A stretch of 9,674 bases of DNA from assembly GCA_934230685.1 (NCBI GenBank), contig CAKQFF010000065.1, forward strand, positions 1-9,674, read 5' to 3'. The stretch's first letter is position 1. The number at the start of each line of letters is the position of its first letter. The translations under genes and the position numbers were made by a program. Below the pieces are notes generated by a model. That model was not told where the DNA came from and searched no databases. It worked only from the letters and a program-made list of their open reading frames with translations. Below, piece by piece: positions 1-6,921 of the stretch. This DNA is from an uncultured Prevotella sp. GTDB lineage: Bacteria > Bacteroidota > Bacteroidia > Bacteroidales > Bacteroidaceae.

Positions 1-742
1 GGTTCTTGGCAGAGTCGTGACCCATAAGTGTGCGTCCGGTAAGCATGAGGTCTGGGCGTGCAGAGTACAGTCCCTCGTCCACGAGGAAGTACTCCTGCTC
101 CCAGCCAAGGTTGGAAATAACTTTCTTTACTTCAGGATAGAAATAATGACACACGGCAGTGGCAGCCTCGTTCACTGCATGGAGCGAGCGCAGGAGCGGA
201 GCCTTGTAGTCGAGAGCCTCACCAGTGTAAGAGATAAAGATTGTAGGGATACACAGAGTGTCGTCGATGATGAACACTGGAGAAGTAGGGTCCCATGCTG
301 AGTAGCCACGAGCCTCGAAAGTGTTGCGTATGCCACCGTTAGGGAATGAGCTGGCGTCAGGTTCCTGCTGCATGAGCAGTTTGCCAGAGAATTCCTCAAT
401 CATACCTCCCTTGCCGTCGTGCTCGATGAAAGCGTCGTGCTTCTCGGCAGTACCCTCGGTAAGAGGCTGGAACCAGTGAGTGTAGTGTGTCACACCGTTC
501 TCGTCGGCCCACTGCTTAATGCCTTTTGCCACAGCGTCGGCGATAGAGCGGTCGAGACGTGAGCCGTTGTCGATAACGTCAATCAGCTTCTCATACACAT
601 CACGCGGCAGATACTTGTACATCTTAGCACGGTTGAAAACATTCTTGCCAAAGAATTCTGACGGACGTTCAATCGGTGCAATCACGTCGACGGGTTTCTT
701 GTTGAAAGCGTCGGCTACAACCTCAAATCTTAAATTTGCCAT
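1..742 (-). CDS. glnN: Type III glutamine synthetase, N-terminal part (gene runs off the left edge)
   Basis: Catalyses ATP-dependent amidation of glutamate with ammonium to glutamine in the cytosol. The minus frame is open from an ATG at 740-742 to the window edge, giving 247 complete codons and no stop. The protein begins [18 protein letters not shown] and contains [33 protein letters not shown] and, near the edge, [20 protein letters not shown]. These are signatures of the large GSIII family (about 730 residues, first described in Bacteroides fragilis), so roughly the first third is present. The ATG is well placed after an A-rich leader, 89 bp from the dapL stop, so co-transcription with dapF and dapL is plausible. 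I see no good promoter in that gap. The C-terminal catalytic part lies outside the window. Confidence 0.95.
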   Translation of the reverse strand, partial: MANLRFEVVADAFNKKPVDVIAPIERPSEFFGKNVFNRAKMYKYLPRDVYEKLIDVIDNGSRLDRSIADAVAKGIKQWADENGVTHYTHWFQPLTEGTAEKHDAFIEHDGKGGMIEEFSGKLLMQQEPDASSFPNGGIRNTFEARGYSAWDPTSPVFIIDDTLCIPTIFISYTGEALDYKAPLLRSLHAVNEAATAVCHYFYPEVKKVISNLGWEQEYFLVDEGLYSARPDLMLTGRTLMGHDSAKN

Positions 743-831
743 TGTTTTCTTTCTTTTATGTTGTTGTTATTCTGTTTCCTGTTTTTATAGCGGTCATAAA
801 AGACCGTGTGTTCTGTCTCAACAAGCAATTT
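743..831 (-). other. dapL-glnN spacer with a small hairpin
   Basis: This 89-bp gap holds an inverted repeat, CGGTC at 791-795 and GACCG at 802-806 around a 6-nt loop. In the minus-strand transcript it would lie after the dapL stop and about 50 nt before the glnN start. The stem is only 5 bp and no T-tract follows, so it is not a convincing terminator. The rest is an A-rich glnN leader. Confidence 0.3.
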
Positions 832-2070
832 CTATGCCTTGCTGAGCCATTCCTTGATGCGGCGCATAGCCTCCTTGCAGTCGTCGCGGTCGCCGAAGGC
901 TGTCAGTCTTACATAGCCCTCGCCGCTTGGACCAAAACCTACGCCAGGAGTGCAAACCACGCCTACGGCATAGAGCATCTGCTCAAAGAACTTCCATGAT
1001 TCTGTGTTGTTGGGTGTTTTCACCCAAAGATACGGAGCGTTGCGTCCGCCGAACACTTGGAATCCTATTGCTGTGAGCTGCTCGTACATATAGTGGGCGT
1101 TGCCCATGTAATAGTCGATGGTTTCCTTCACCTGCTTTTTGCCCTCTGGAGTGTAGATGGCAGCAGCTGCACGCTGCGAGATATAGCTTGTGCCGTTGAA
1201 TTTGGTTGACTGTCGGCGGTCCCACAGATGGTTAAGCTCTACGCGCAGCTTGCCGTCGAGTGTCACTGCCGTTATATCCTTCGGAATGACGGTGTAGCCA
1301 CAGCGTACACCGGTAAATCCGGCTGTCTTGGAATAGCTGTGAAACTCGATGGCGCATTTGCGTGCACCCTTTATCTCGTATATTGAGTGTGGAATATTGT
1401 CGTCCTGGATGTAAGCCTCATAGGCTGCATCGTAGAGAATGAGAGTGTCGTTCTCAAGGGCATACTTCACCCACTTCTTAAGTTCCTCCTTAGGCAGCAC
1501 AGTGCCAGTAGGATTATTGGGATAGCATAAGTAAATCATGTCGACACGGTGGTCGGGAATCTGCGGCACGAAATTATTCTCGGCAGTGCAGGGCATATAA
1601 TTCACGTTGCTCCAGCGTCCGTTCTCCAACACACCTGCGCGTCCGCACATCACATTGGAGTCGATGTATACGGGATATATAGGATCGGTGACACCGATGG
1701 AGTTGTCCCAACGTACAATCTCGCCTATATTGCCAGTATCACTCTTGGCACCGTCGTTCACGAACACTTCGCTTGGGTCTATGCGTATTCCGCGTGGTGC
1801 GAAATCGTTCTTCACAATAGCCTCTCTCAAGAAGTCGTAGCCCCTCTCAGGACCATAGCCATGAAACGAAGCCTTTGAAGCCATTTCGTCTACAGCCTTG
1901 TGCATAGCCTCTATCACGGCTGGGCAAAGTGGCTGTGTAACGTCTCCTATACCGAGACTGATAACCCGCACCTGCGGGTGGGACACCTTGAAGGCGTTCA
2001 CCTTCTTGGCGATATCTGCGAACAAGTAGTTGTTCGAGAGTTTAAGGAAATGTTCGTTTACTAATGCCAT
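832..2070 (-). CDS. dapL: LL-diaminopimelate aminotransferase
   Basis: PLP-dependent class I/II aminotransferase that converts tetrahydrodipicolinate directly to LL-2,6-diaminopimelate using glutamate as amino donor, bypassing the succinylase/acetylase steps of lysine and peptidoglycan precursor synthesis. The 412-residue protein matches the family length (about 410). It has the N-terminal LGIGDVTQPL segment (39-48), YPNNPTG (183-189), the Schiff-base lysine K248 within HSYSKTAGFTGVRCGY, and a C-terminal VRLTAFG whose Arg388 should bind the substrate carboxylate. The start MALVNEHFLKLSNNYLF is the normal DapL N-terminus. It lies 55 bp after dapF and 89 bp before glnN on the same strand, so the three probably form one transcript. 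The gene is intact. Confidence 0.97.
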   Translation of the reverse strand: MALVNEHFLKLSNNYLFADIAKKVNAFKVSHPQVRVISLGIGDVTQPLCPAVIEAMHKAVDEMASKASFHGYGPERGYDFLREAIVKNDFAPRGIRIDPSEVFVNDGAKSDTGNIGEIVRWDNSIGVTDPIYPVYIDSNVMCGRAGVLENGRWSNVNYMPCTAENNFVPQIPDHRVDMIYLCYPNNPTGTVLPKEELKKWVKYALENDTLILYDAAYEAYIQDDNIPHSIYEIKGARKCAIEFHSYSKTAGFTGVRCGYTVIPKDITAVTLDGKLRVELNHLWDRRQSTKFNGTSYISQRAAAAIYTPEGKKQVKETIDYYMGNAHYMYEQLTAIGFQVFGGRNAPYLWVKTPNNTESWKFFEQMLYAVGVVCTPGVGFGPSGEGYVRLTAFGDRDDCKEAMRRIKEWLSKA

Positions 2071-2125
2071 ATATGTAGTTTTTTTACTTTTGACTTTTGG
2101 ATAATCGGTTTTGTCGATTTAGAGT

Positions 2126-2983
2126 TCATGGCAATTCTATTTCTCCTTCGAATGCGAAAGCTGCCGGACCAGTCATATACACATGTCCGTCTTGCTCGTT
2201 CCATTCTATGCAGAGTGTGCCGCCATCCATTTCTATAAGGCTTTTGCGTGATGCTCTTCCGGTGATTGATGCAGCCACGGCTGTGGCGCAAGCTCCTGTG
2301 CCGCAAGCCATTGTTATGCCGCTTCCGCGTTCCCATACCCTTGTGCGTATGGTGCCATTTGGCATAATCTGTGCAAACTCAATGTTGCAACGCTCAGGGA
2401 ACGCCGCGTCGTGCTCCATGATTGAGCCGAAGCGTGTAATGTCGAGCGAATTGATGTCGTCGACAAAGCATACAAAGTGGGGATTGCCCATCGACACAAA
2501 TGTGCCGCGGAAGGAGCGGAAATTGGCAGTAAGTGTGTCTCCGCAGGTCTCGTCATACTGCAACGAGTTGTGAAACACCGGCTCAAGCATGTCCACCGTT
2601 ATGCTCTCCACAGTGGCGGGAGCGTGTGTGTTGTCGGAAAGATGGAGCTTCAGAATCTTCACACCCGACAGTGTCTGCAGTCGGATGGTGGTTTTGTCGG
2701 TGAGTCCTTTCTCATAGAGATACTTTCCGATGCAACGTGAAGCGTTGCCGCACATCATGGCCTCTGAGCCGTCGGCGTTGAAGATGCGCATCGAGAAGTC
2801 GGCTTCCATGCCTCCGTAGGGCTTGCCGATGAGCACAAGACCATCGCTGCCTATGCCAGTGTGATATTTGCTCCATGCTATGGAAGCCTTCGACGGATCT
2901 GGTATGTCGTACTCCTGTGTGTTTACATATATATAATCATTGCCAGCTCCGTGCATCTTTGTGAATCTAACCGACCTTGCCAT
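2126..2983 (-). CDS. dapF: Diaminopimelate epimerase
   Basis: Cofactor-independent epimerase converting LL-diaminopimelate (the DapL product) to meso-diaminopimelate for lysine and peptidoglycan cross-links. The 285-residue protein starts with [20 protein letters not shown], the canonical DapF N-terminus. Both catalytic cysteines are present: Cys78 in MMCGNASRC and Cys227 in [11 protein letters not shown]. The MGNPHFV motif is at 165-171 and GSGIT just precedes the second Cys. Length fits the family (about 270-285). It is first gene of the minus-strand block, with dapL 55 bp downstream, so two consecutive enzymes of one pathway are adjacent. A good Bacteroidetes-type promoter lies about 50 bp upstream of the ATG, and its leader matches the amtB leader. 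Confidence 0.97.
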   Translation of the reverse strand: MARSVRFTKMHGAGNDYIYVNTQEYDIPDPSKASIAWSKYHTGIGSDGLVLIGKPYGGMEADFSMRIFNADGSEAMMCGNASRCIGKYLYEKGLTDKTTIRLQTLSGVKILKLHLSDNTHAPATVESITVDMLEPVFHNSLQYDETCGDTLTANFRSFRGTFVSMGNPHFVCFVDDINSLDITRFGSIMEHDAAFPERCNIEFAQIMPNGTIRTRVWERGSGITMACGTGACATAVAASITGRASRKSLIEMDGGTLCIEWNEQDGHVYMTGPAAFAFEGEIELP

Positions 2984-2987
2984 TTTG

Positions 2988-3006
2988 TTTATCTTTTTAC
3001 CTTAAA
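2988..3006 (-). promoter_or_regulatory. dapF leader motif shared with amtB
   Basis: On the minus strand the dapF leader reads TTTAAGGTAAAAAGATAAA and ends 4 nt before the ATG. The amtB leader carries the same 19-mer with one change (TTTAAGGCAAAAAGATAAA) ending 3 nt before its ATG. AAGG at this distance could act as a weak ribosome-binding sequence in an A-rich context. The match is seen directly; its role is inferred. Confidence 0.5.
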
Positions 3007-3032
3007 GAATTACTATTTGTTTTTTACGCTTG

Positions 3033-3063
3033 CAAAATTACTACTATTTGCGCAACAAACAAT
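3033..3063 (-). promoter_or_regulatory. Predicted dapF promoter (Bacteroidetes type)
   Basis: On the minus strand the -7 box is TAATTTTG (3040 down to 3033), a perfect TAnnTTTG. The -33 element is ATTG (3063 down to 3060), exactly 19 nt upstream, the spacing expected for the primary sigma factor of this phylum. Transcription would begin near 3029 and give a leader of about 45 nt. Confidence 0.6.
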
Positions 3064-3101
3064 AAAAACCGTGGCATATTTTCGGGTTAAATATTATTAA
3101 G

Positions 3102-3138
3102 TTACAGATTGTAAGTATTTTCATGTGGATTACTTACA
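3102..3138. promoter_or_regulatory. Overlapping dyads, possible operator
   Basis: TTACA-gat-TGTAA (3102-3114) is a perfect 5-3-5 dyad. Overlapping it, TGTAAGTA (3110-3117) and TACTTACA (3131-3138) form a perfect 8-bp inverted repeat around 13 nt. TTACAG occurs at both ends (3102, 3134) as a direct repeat. The cluster sits between the two divergent transcription units. The symmetry is visible; protein binding is inferred. Confidence 0.4.
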
Positions 3139-3240
3139 GTTTGCATGATTATTATATTTGTTCTACATCAAAATGAAAGTATATATAAATTTCGTATGAT
3201 AAAACGATAGATTTACAATGTTTTTAATGTCGTTTTGTTG

Positions 3241-3272
3241 TAATTTTGCAGTGTCAATATGACAAAATGACA
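3241..3272 (+). promoter_or_regulatory. Predicted glnK -7 box with overlapping TGTCA/TGACA dyad
   Basis: TAATTTTG at 3241-3248 is a perfect TAnnTTTG, but no TTTG stands at the usual -33 distance (3218-3221 reads ATGT), which suggests an activator-dependent promoter. Directly after it lies TGTCA-ata-TGACA (3252-3264), a perfect 5-3-5 dyad, and a third half-site TGACA at 3268-3272. A start near 3252 would put this dyad over the first transcribed bases, where a repressor could act, with a leader of about 57 nt. Confidence 0.45.
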
Positions 3273-3308
3273 TGATAAAGGAATAATAACCAATAAAAAG
3301 AAAGTAGC

Positions 3309-3665
3309 ATGAAGAAGATTGAAGCAATCATCCGTAAGTCGAGATTTGAAGATGTGAAGCAGGCTTTGCTTGCCGCTGACATCGAATGGTTCTCCTATTA
3401 CGACGTGCGTGGCATCGGCAAGGCACGCCAGGACCGCATATATCGCGGCATTGTCTACGACACAAGTTCCATAGAGCGCATACTGGTTTCGCTCGTGGTG
3501 AGAGACAAGAATGTGGAGCGTGCAGTGACCGCTATTCTCAAGGCAGCCCAGACTGGCGAGATAGGCGATGGTAGGATTTTCATCATTCCAATTGAGGATG
3601 CCATCCGTATACGCACGGGTGAGCGTGGCGACATTGCATTGTATAATGCTGAGCAGGAAAAATAA
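3309..3665 (+). CDS. glnK: PII family nitrogen regulatory protein
   Basis: Small trimeric signal protein that binds ATP/ADP and 2-oxoglutarate and, next to an amtB gene, is expected to plug the ammonium channel when nitrogen is plentiful. The protein has 118 residues (family about 112). PII features: N-terminal MKKIEAIIRKSRFEDVKQAL, T-loop segment 37-56, TGEIGDGRIF (82-91) and C-terminal IRIRTGERGD. A tyrosine equivalent to the modifiable Tyr51 of enterobacterial PII is present at Tyr50 in RGIVYD. Differences: the T-loop start is one residue shorter, with KARQD where most PII proteins have RQKGH, and the LPK of the T-loop end is IER. The DVRGIGK stretch and IVYD also recall NifI-type PII proteins. 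First gene of the plus-strand block, 88 bp before amtB; glnB is an equally possible name. Confidence 0.9.
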   Translation: MKKIEAIIRKSRFEDVKQALLAADIEWFSYYDVRGIGKARQDRIYRGIVYDTSSIERILVSLVVRDKNVERAVTAILKAAQTGEIGDGRIFIIPIEDAIRIRTGERGDIALYNAEQEK

Positions 3666-3688
3666 GAAAGATTGTTTAGTATATAATT

Positions 3689-3728
3689 AATATGGTGAGG
3701 TAATAATCAATAAGGTGAATTAATACTC
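3689..3728 (+). repeat. Imperfect 20-bp tandem duplication in the glnK-amtB spacer
   Basis: AATATGGTGAGGTAATAATC (3689-3708) is followed immediately by AATAAGGTGAATTAATACTC (3709-3728); 16 of 20 positions agree. The copies occupy about half of the 88-bp spacer. The spacer otherwise holds the A-rich amtB leader. Confidence 0.5.
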
Positions 3729-3731
3729 ATT

Positions 3732-3750
3732 TTTAAGGCAAAAAGATAAA
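3732..3750 (+). promoter_or_regulatory. amtB leader motif shared with dapF
   Basis: TTTAAGGCAAAAAGATAAA ends 3 nt before the amtB ATG and matches 18 of 19 bases of the dapF leader at almost the same distance from its start codon. This also supports the chosen amtB start. Confidence 0.5.
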
Positions 3751-3753
3751 ATC

Positions 3754-5034
3754 ATGATAACAACACTACTTACTTCGATATCCACCCCTACTCTTGACAC
3801 AGGCAACACAGCCTGGATGATTATGGCAACAATCCTTGTGCTCTTGATGAGCATTCCGGGCATTGCTCTGTTTTATGGCGGACTCGTTCGCCAGAAGAAT
3901 GTGCTTAGCGTCATAATGCAGACAATGCTTATTGTTGGCGTAGTGTCGCTGCTTTGGGTTGCCATTGGCTATTCTTGGGCATTTGGCACTGGTTTCAAGG
4001 AGAGTGGCTCCTGGGCGTGGTTCTTCATGGGCGGCTTCGACAAGGCTTTCCTTCATGGTGTCACGGTGGATAGCGTTACTGCCACGGGCATACCAGAACT
4101 TAGCTTTGCCATGTTCCAGTGTATGTTTGCCCTCATCACTCCGGCCCTTATCCTTGGAGCATTCGCCGAGCGCATCAAGTTCAAGGGTTATATGGTGTTC
4201 ACCATTCTGTGGGTGATTATAGCCTATTTCCCTATGGCCCACTGGGTATGGGGAGGTGGATTCCTTCAGGAGATGGGTGCGCTCGACTTTGCTGGTGGTA
4301 CAGTGGTGCATATCAACGCTGGTATAGCAGCCCTCATAATGTGCTTGATGATAGGCAAGCGTGATGACTACAGCAAGGGTCACGCCATTCTGCCGCATAA
4401 CATCACTATAGTGTTCATGGGTATGTCGTTTCTCTGGCTCGGATGGTTTGGCTTTAATGCGGGCAGCGGACTCGCTGCCGACGGACTTGCAGCCAATGCT
4501 TTCATGGTGACGCATGTGGCTGCTGCCGCTGCCGCAGTCACTTGGATGGCTATCGACTGGTTGTGCAACAAGAAACCTACAACAGTAGGTGCTTGCACTG
4601 GAGCCGTGGCAGGACTTGTGGCTATCACTCCTGCGGCAGGCTCAACCGACATTCTTGGAGCCTTTGCCATCGGAATCATCACCCCGATAATCTGCTTTGT
4701 GATGGTGGCTGTGATAAAGCCATATTTCAAGTACGACGATGCTCTCGACGCCTTTGGCGTGCATGGCATGGGCGGAATCATTGGTTCTGTACTCACTGGA
4801 GTGTTTGCCACCCGTTGCGTCACAGGCGAGGGTGGAGCCGAGGGCGCACTTTATGGCGACTGGCATCAGTTGTGGGTTCAGATTCTTGCCACGGTGATAA
4901 GCATTGTCTTCAGTGCTGTGGTGACATACATATTATATGTGTTGGTCGACAAGACTATTGGCATGCGTGTTTGCCGTCGTGTTGAGGAGGAAGGTCTTGA
5001 CATCTATGAGCATGGTGAGAGTGCCTACAACTAA
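3754..5034 (+). CDS. amtB: Ammonium transporter, Amt/MEP/Rh family
   Basis: Trimeric inner-membrane channel that takes up ammonium/ammonia. The 426-residue protein is strongly hydrophobic, consistent with the usual 11 membrane helices. The N-terminus around 20-50 (AWMIMATILVLLMSIPGIALFY) begins the first helix, with no long separate signal peptide. The FAERIKFKGY loop is present, as is the Amt signature DFAGGTVVHINAG with Asp178 and pore His186; the second pore histidine is His337 in DAFGVHGMGG. These match the twin-histidine pore and conserved Asp of E. coli AmtB. The cytoplasmic tail ends RRVEEEGLDIYEHGESAYN, as in family members that pair with PII. It follows glnK by 88 bp and precedes asnB by 169 bp. 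Intact. Confidence 0.97.
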   Translation: MITTLLTSISTPTLDTGNTAWMIMATILVLLMSIPGIALFYGGLVRQKNVLSVIMQTMLIVGVVSLLWVAIGYSWAFGTGFKESGSWAWFFMGGFDKAFLHGVTVDSVTATGIPELSFAMFQCMFALITPALILGAFAERIKFKGYMVFTILWVIIAYFPMAHWVWGGGFLQEMGALDFAGGTVVHINAGIAALIMCLMIGKRDDYSKGHAILPHNITIVFMGMSFLWLGWFGFNAGSGLAADGLAANAFMVTHVAAAAAAVTWMAIDWLCNKKPTTVGACTGAVAGLVAITPAAGSTDILGAFAIGIITPIICFVMVAVIKPYFKYDDALDAFGVHGMGGIIGSVLTGVFATRCVTGEGGAEGALYGDWHQLWVQILATVISIVFSAVVTYILYVLVDKTIGMRVCRRVEEEGLDIYEHGESAYN

Positions 5035-5096
5035 CTGATTGTTTAGCTACAACAGCATTGGATCTAACCTTTGATAATAATTTTTCTTTTGACACA

Positions 5097-5130
5097 TTCC
5101 CCTTGTCTCGGTAATGGCGAGCAAGGGGAA
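5097..5130 (+). other. Strong stem-loop between amtB and asnB
   Basis: TTCCCCTTG (5097-5105) pairs with CAAGGGGAA (5122-5130), and CTCG (5107-5110) with CGAG (5118-5121). This gives 13 bp with a single bulged T5106 and loop GTAATGG. No T-run follows on the plus strand (ACTTTAACTC) and none follows on the minus strand, so it lacks the form of a simple intrinsic terminator. It could be a partial terminator, an RNA-processing or 3'-stabilising element, or a leader structure for asnB, whose ATG is 73 nt downstream. Confidence 0.55.
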
Positions 5131-5182
5131 ACTTTAACTCTTGGAAGTCATAACAATCAGATGTGGCTTCCTATTAATTCAA

Positions 5183-5203
5183 AACCAATAAAAGAAACTA
5201 TAT
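5183..5203 (+). promoter_or_regulatory. asnB leader motif shared with glnK
   Basis: AACCAATAAAAGAAACTA begins exactly 21 nt before the asnB ATG. The glnK leader has AACCAATAAAAAGAAAGTA (3288-3306), also beginning exactly 21 nt before its ATG. The first 11 bases are identical. There is no purine-rich Shine-Dalgarno sequence of the usual kind. The match is visible; a translational role is inferred. Confidence 0.45.
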
Positions 5204-6868
5204 ATGTGTGGAATTGTATCAATTTTCAACCTTAAGGAGCAGACTCCTGAGTTGCGACAGAAGGCTCTTCGCATGAGCCGTAAGATTCGTCATCGTGGTC
5301 CGGATTGGAGTGGCATCTATTGCGGAGGCTCTGCCATACTTGCCCACGAGCGTCTTTCTATTGTAGACCCTGAGTCGGGTGGCCAGCCATTGTTCTCGCC
5401 TGACGGCAAGCAGGTGCTTGCTGTGAACGGCGAGATATACAACCATCAGGATATACGCGAGCGCTATCACGGCAAGTATGAGTTTCAGACAGGCTCCGAT
5501 TGTGAGGTTATTCTCGCGCTCTATCGCGACAAAGGCATCGACTTTCTTGAGGACCTTAGCGGCATCTTTGCCTTTGCCCTCTATGATGAGGAGCGCGATG
5601 AGTTTCTCATTGCACGCGACCCTATAGGCGTCATACCTCTTTATATAGGCTACGATGCCGACGGCACAGTGTATGTGGCTTCGGAGTTGAAGGCTCTTGA
5701 AGGCGAGTGCGAACGCTACGAACCATTTCTTCCAGGACATTATTACTGGAGCCGCACACCGGGGATGAAACGCTACTACAAGCGCGACTGGTTCAGCTAC
5801 GACGCTGTGAAGGACAATACAGCTTACGTAGGCTCTATACATGATGCCCTTGAGGATGCCGTGCGACGCCAACTGATGAGCGATGTGCCTTATGGAGTGT
5901 TGCTCTCAGGAGGACTTGACTCATCGGTGATATCTGCTATAGCCGAGAAATTCTCCGAGCGCAGAGTTGAGAGCGACGGTAAGGAGCGTGCTTGGTGGCC
6001 GCGCCTTCACTCCTTTGCTGTAGGCCTGAAAGGTGCGCCCGACTTGGCAAAGGCTCGTCTGGTGGCAGAGCATATAGGTACTGTTCACCATGAAATCAAC
6101 TATACCATACAGGAGGGACTCGACGCTATACGCGACGTGATATATTTCATCGAGACCTATGATGTCACAACCGTGCGTGCCTCCACTCCTATGTATCTTC
6201 TTGCGCGTGTCATTAAGTCGATGGGCATAAAAATGGTGCTCTCTGGCGAGGGAGCTGATGAAATCTTCGGTGGTTATCTTTATTTTCATAAGGCTCCCGA
6301 TGCGCGCGCCTTCCACGAAGAGACGGTGCGCAAGCTCTCCAAACTACATCTCTACGACTGTCTTCGTGCCAACAAGAGTCTGTCGGCATGGGGTGTTGAG
6401 GGACGTGTACCGTTTCTCGACAAGGAGTTTCTTGATGTGGCTATGCGCACCAATCCCGAAGCCAAGATGTGTCCGGGCAATACTATCGAGAAGAAGATTC
6501 TGCGTGATGCGTTTGCCGACATGCTTCCCGAGGAAGTGGCATGGCGACAGAAGGAGCAGTTTAGTGATGGTGTGGGATATTCGTGGATAGACACTCTCAA
6601 GGAGATAACCGCAAAGCAGGTGACCGACGAGCAAATGGCTCATGCAGCGGAACGTTTTCCCATCAATCCGCCACGCAACAAGGAGGAATATTACTACCGC
6701 TCTATCTTTGCCGAGCATTTCCCGTCGGACAGTGCCGCAAGGTCAGTGCCGAGTGTGCCGAGCGTGGCTTGTTCCACAGCTGAGGCTTTGGCATGGGACA
6801 AAGCATTCAAGAACATGAACGACCCGAGCGGCAGAGCCGTTGCCGGTGTTCATGAGAAAGCCTACTGA
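5204..6868 (+). CDS. asnB: Asparagine synthase (glutamine-hydrolysing)
   Basis: Cytosolic class II amidotransferase that makes asparagine from aspartate, glutamine and ATP. The 554 residues equal the length of E. coli AsnB. The N-terminal glutaminase domain (about 1-210) starts MCGIVSIF, and Cys2 becomes the nucleophile after Met removal, which fixes the start. It continues with RHRGPDWSG, HERLSIVD (48-55), NGEIYNH (75-81) and GSDCEVI. The C-terminal synthetase domain has the PP-loop SGGLDSS (235-241), SGEGADEIFGGY, EGRVPFLDKEF and the WRQKEQFSDGVGYSWID region. The C-terminus (PSVACSTAEALAWDKAFKNMNDPSGRAV) also follows the bacterial AsnB pattern. It stands 169 bp after amtB on the same strand, with no clear promoter of its own, so read-through from glnK-amtB past the stem-loop is likely. 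Intact. Confidence 0.97.
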   Translation: MCGIVSIFNLKEQTPELRQKALRMSRKIRHRGPDWSGIYCGGSAILAHERLSIVDPESGGQPLFSPDGKQVLAVNGEIYNHQDIRERYHGKYEFQTGSDCEVILALYRDKGIDFLEDLSGIFAFALYDEERDEFLIARDPIGVIPLYIGYDADGTVYVASELKALEGECERYEPFLPGHYYWSRTPGMKRYYKRDWFSYDAVKDNTAYVGSIHDALEDAVRRQLMSDVPYGVLLSGGLDSSVISAIAEKFSERRVESDGKERAWWPRLHSFAVGLKGAPDLAKARLVAEHIGTVHHEINYTIQEGLDAIRDVIYFIETYDVTTVRASTPMYLLARVIKSMGIKMVLSGEGADEIFGGYLYFHKAPDARAFHEETVRKLSKLHLYDCLRANKSLSAWGVEGRVPFLDKEFLDVAMRTNPEAKMCPGNTIEKKILRDAFADMLPEEVAWRQKEQFSDGVGYSWIDTLKEITAKQVTDEQMAHAAERFPINPPRNKEEYYYRSIFAEHFPSDSAARSVPSVPSVACSTAEALAWDKAFKNMNDPSGRAVAGVHEKAY

Positions 6869-6921
6869 CTTAATCCACGTATGTGGCGTAGAAAAGATGT
6901 TGCTATATGGTTAATAAATAA

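Larger units (their letters stand above)
2984..3308. other. Divergent dapF / glnK regulatory region
   Basis: This 325-bp stretch is AT-rich and has no credible ORF. It separates the minus-strand dapF block from the plus-strand glnK block. It holds the dapF promoter and leader at its left end, a cluster of TTACA/TGTAA half-sites near 3102-3138, a second possible -7 box TATATTTG at 3153-3160 (plus) without a matching -33 element, and the glnK -7 box and overlapping dyad near 3241-3272. Having both nitrogen-related blocks diverge from here makes it the natural place for nitrogen control; no known regulator site was recognised. Confidence 0.6.

Noticed and set aside
519..999. Two plus-strand frames across the glnN start and dapL end
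   Set aside because: They are antisense to conserved GlnN and DapL sequence and cross the dapL-glnN spacer; composition is not protein-like for this genome.
2103..2119. Hairpin AATCG/CGATT in the dapF-dapL gap
   Set aside because: Five-base-pair A/T-rich stem without a T-tract; expected by chance in such sequence.
2097..2573. Plus-strand open frame of 158 codons over dapF
   Set aside because: It overlaps the intact dapF catalytic region antisense and shows no family resemblance.
3766..4515. Long open frame (249 codons) on the minus strand inside amtB
   Set aside because: It lies wholly within the well-supported amtB gene and its translation is rich in His, Ser and Glu without any recognisable domain; it mirrors amtB codon use.
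5065..5073. asnB promoter -7 box TAACCTTTG
   Set aside because: It has one base too many for TAnnTTTG and no clear -33 partner.
5219..5872. Open frame of 217 codons on the minus strand within asnB
   Set aside because: It lies opposite the conserved glutaminase domain of AsnB, with no domain of its own and no leader.
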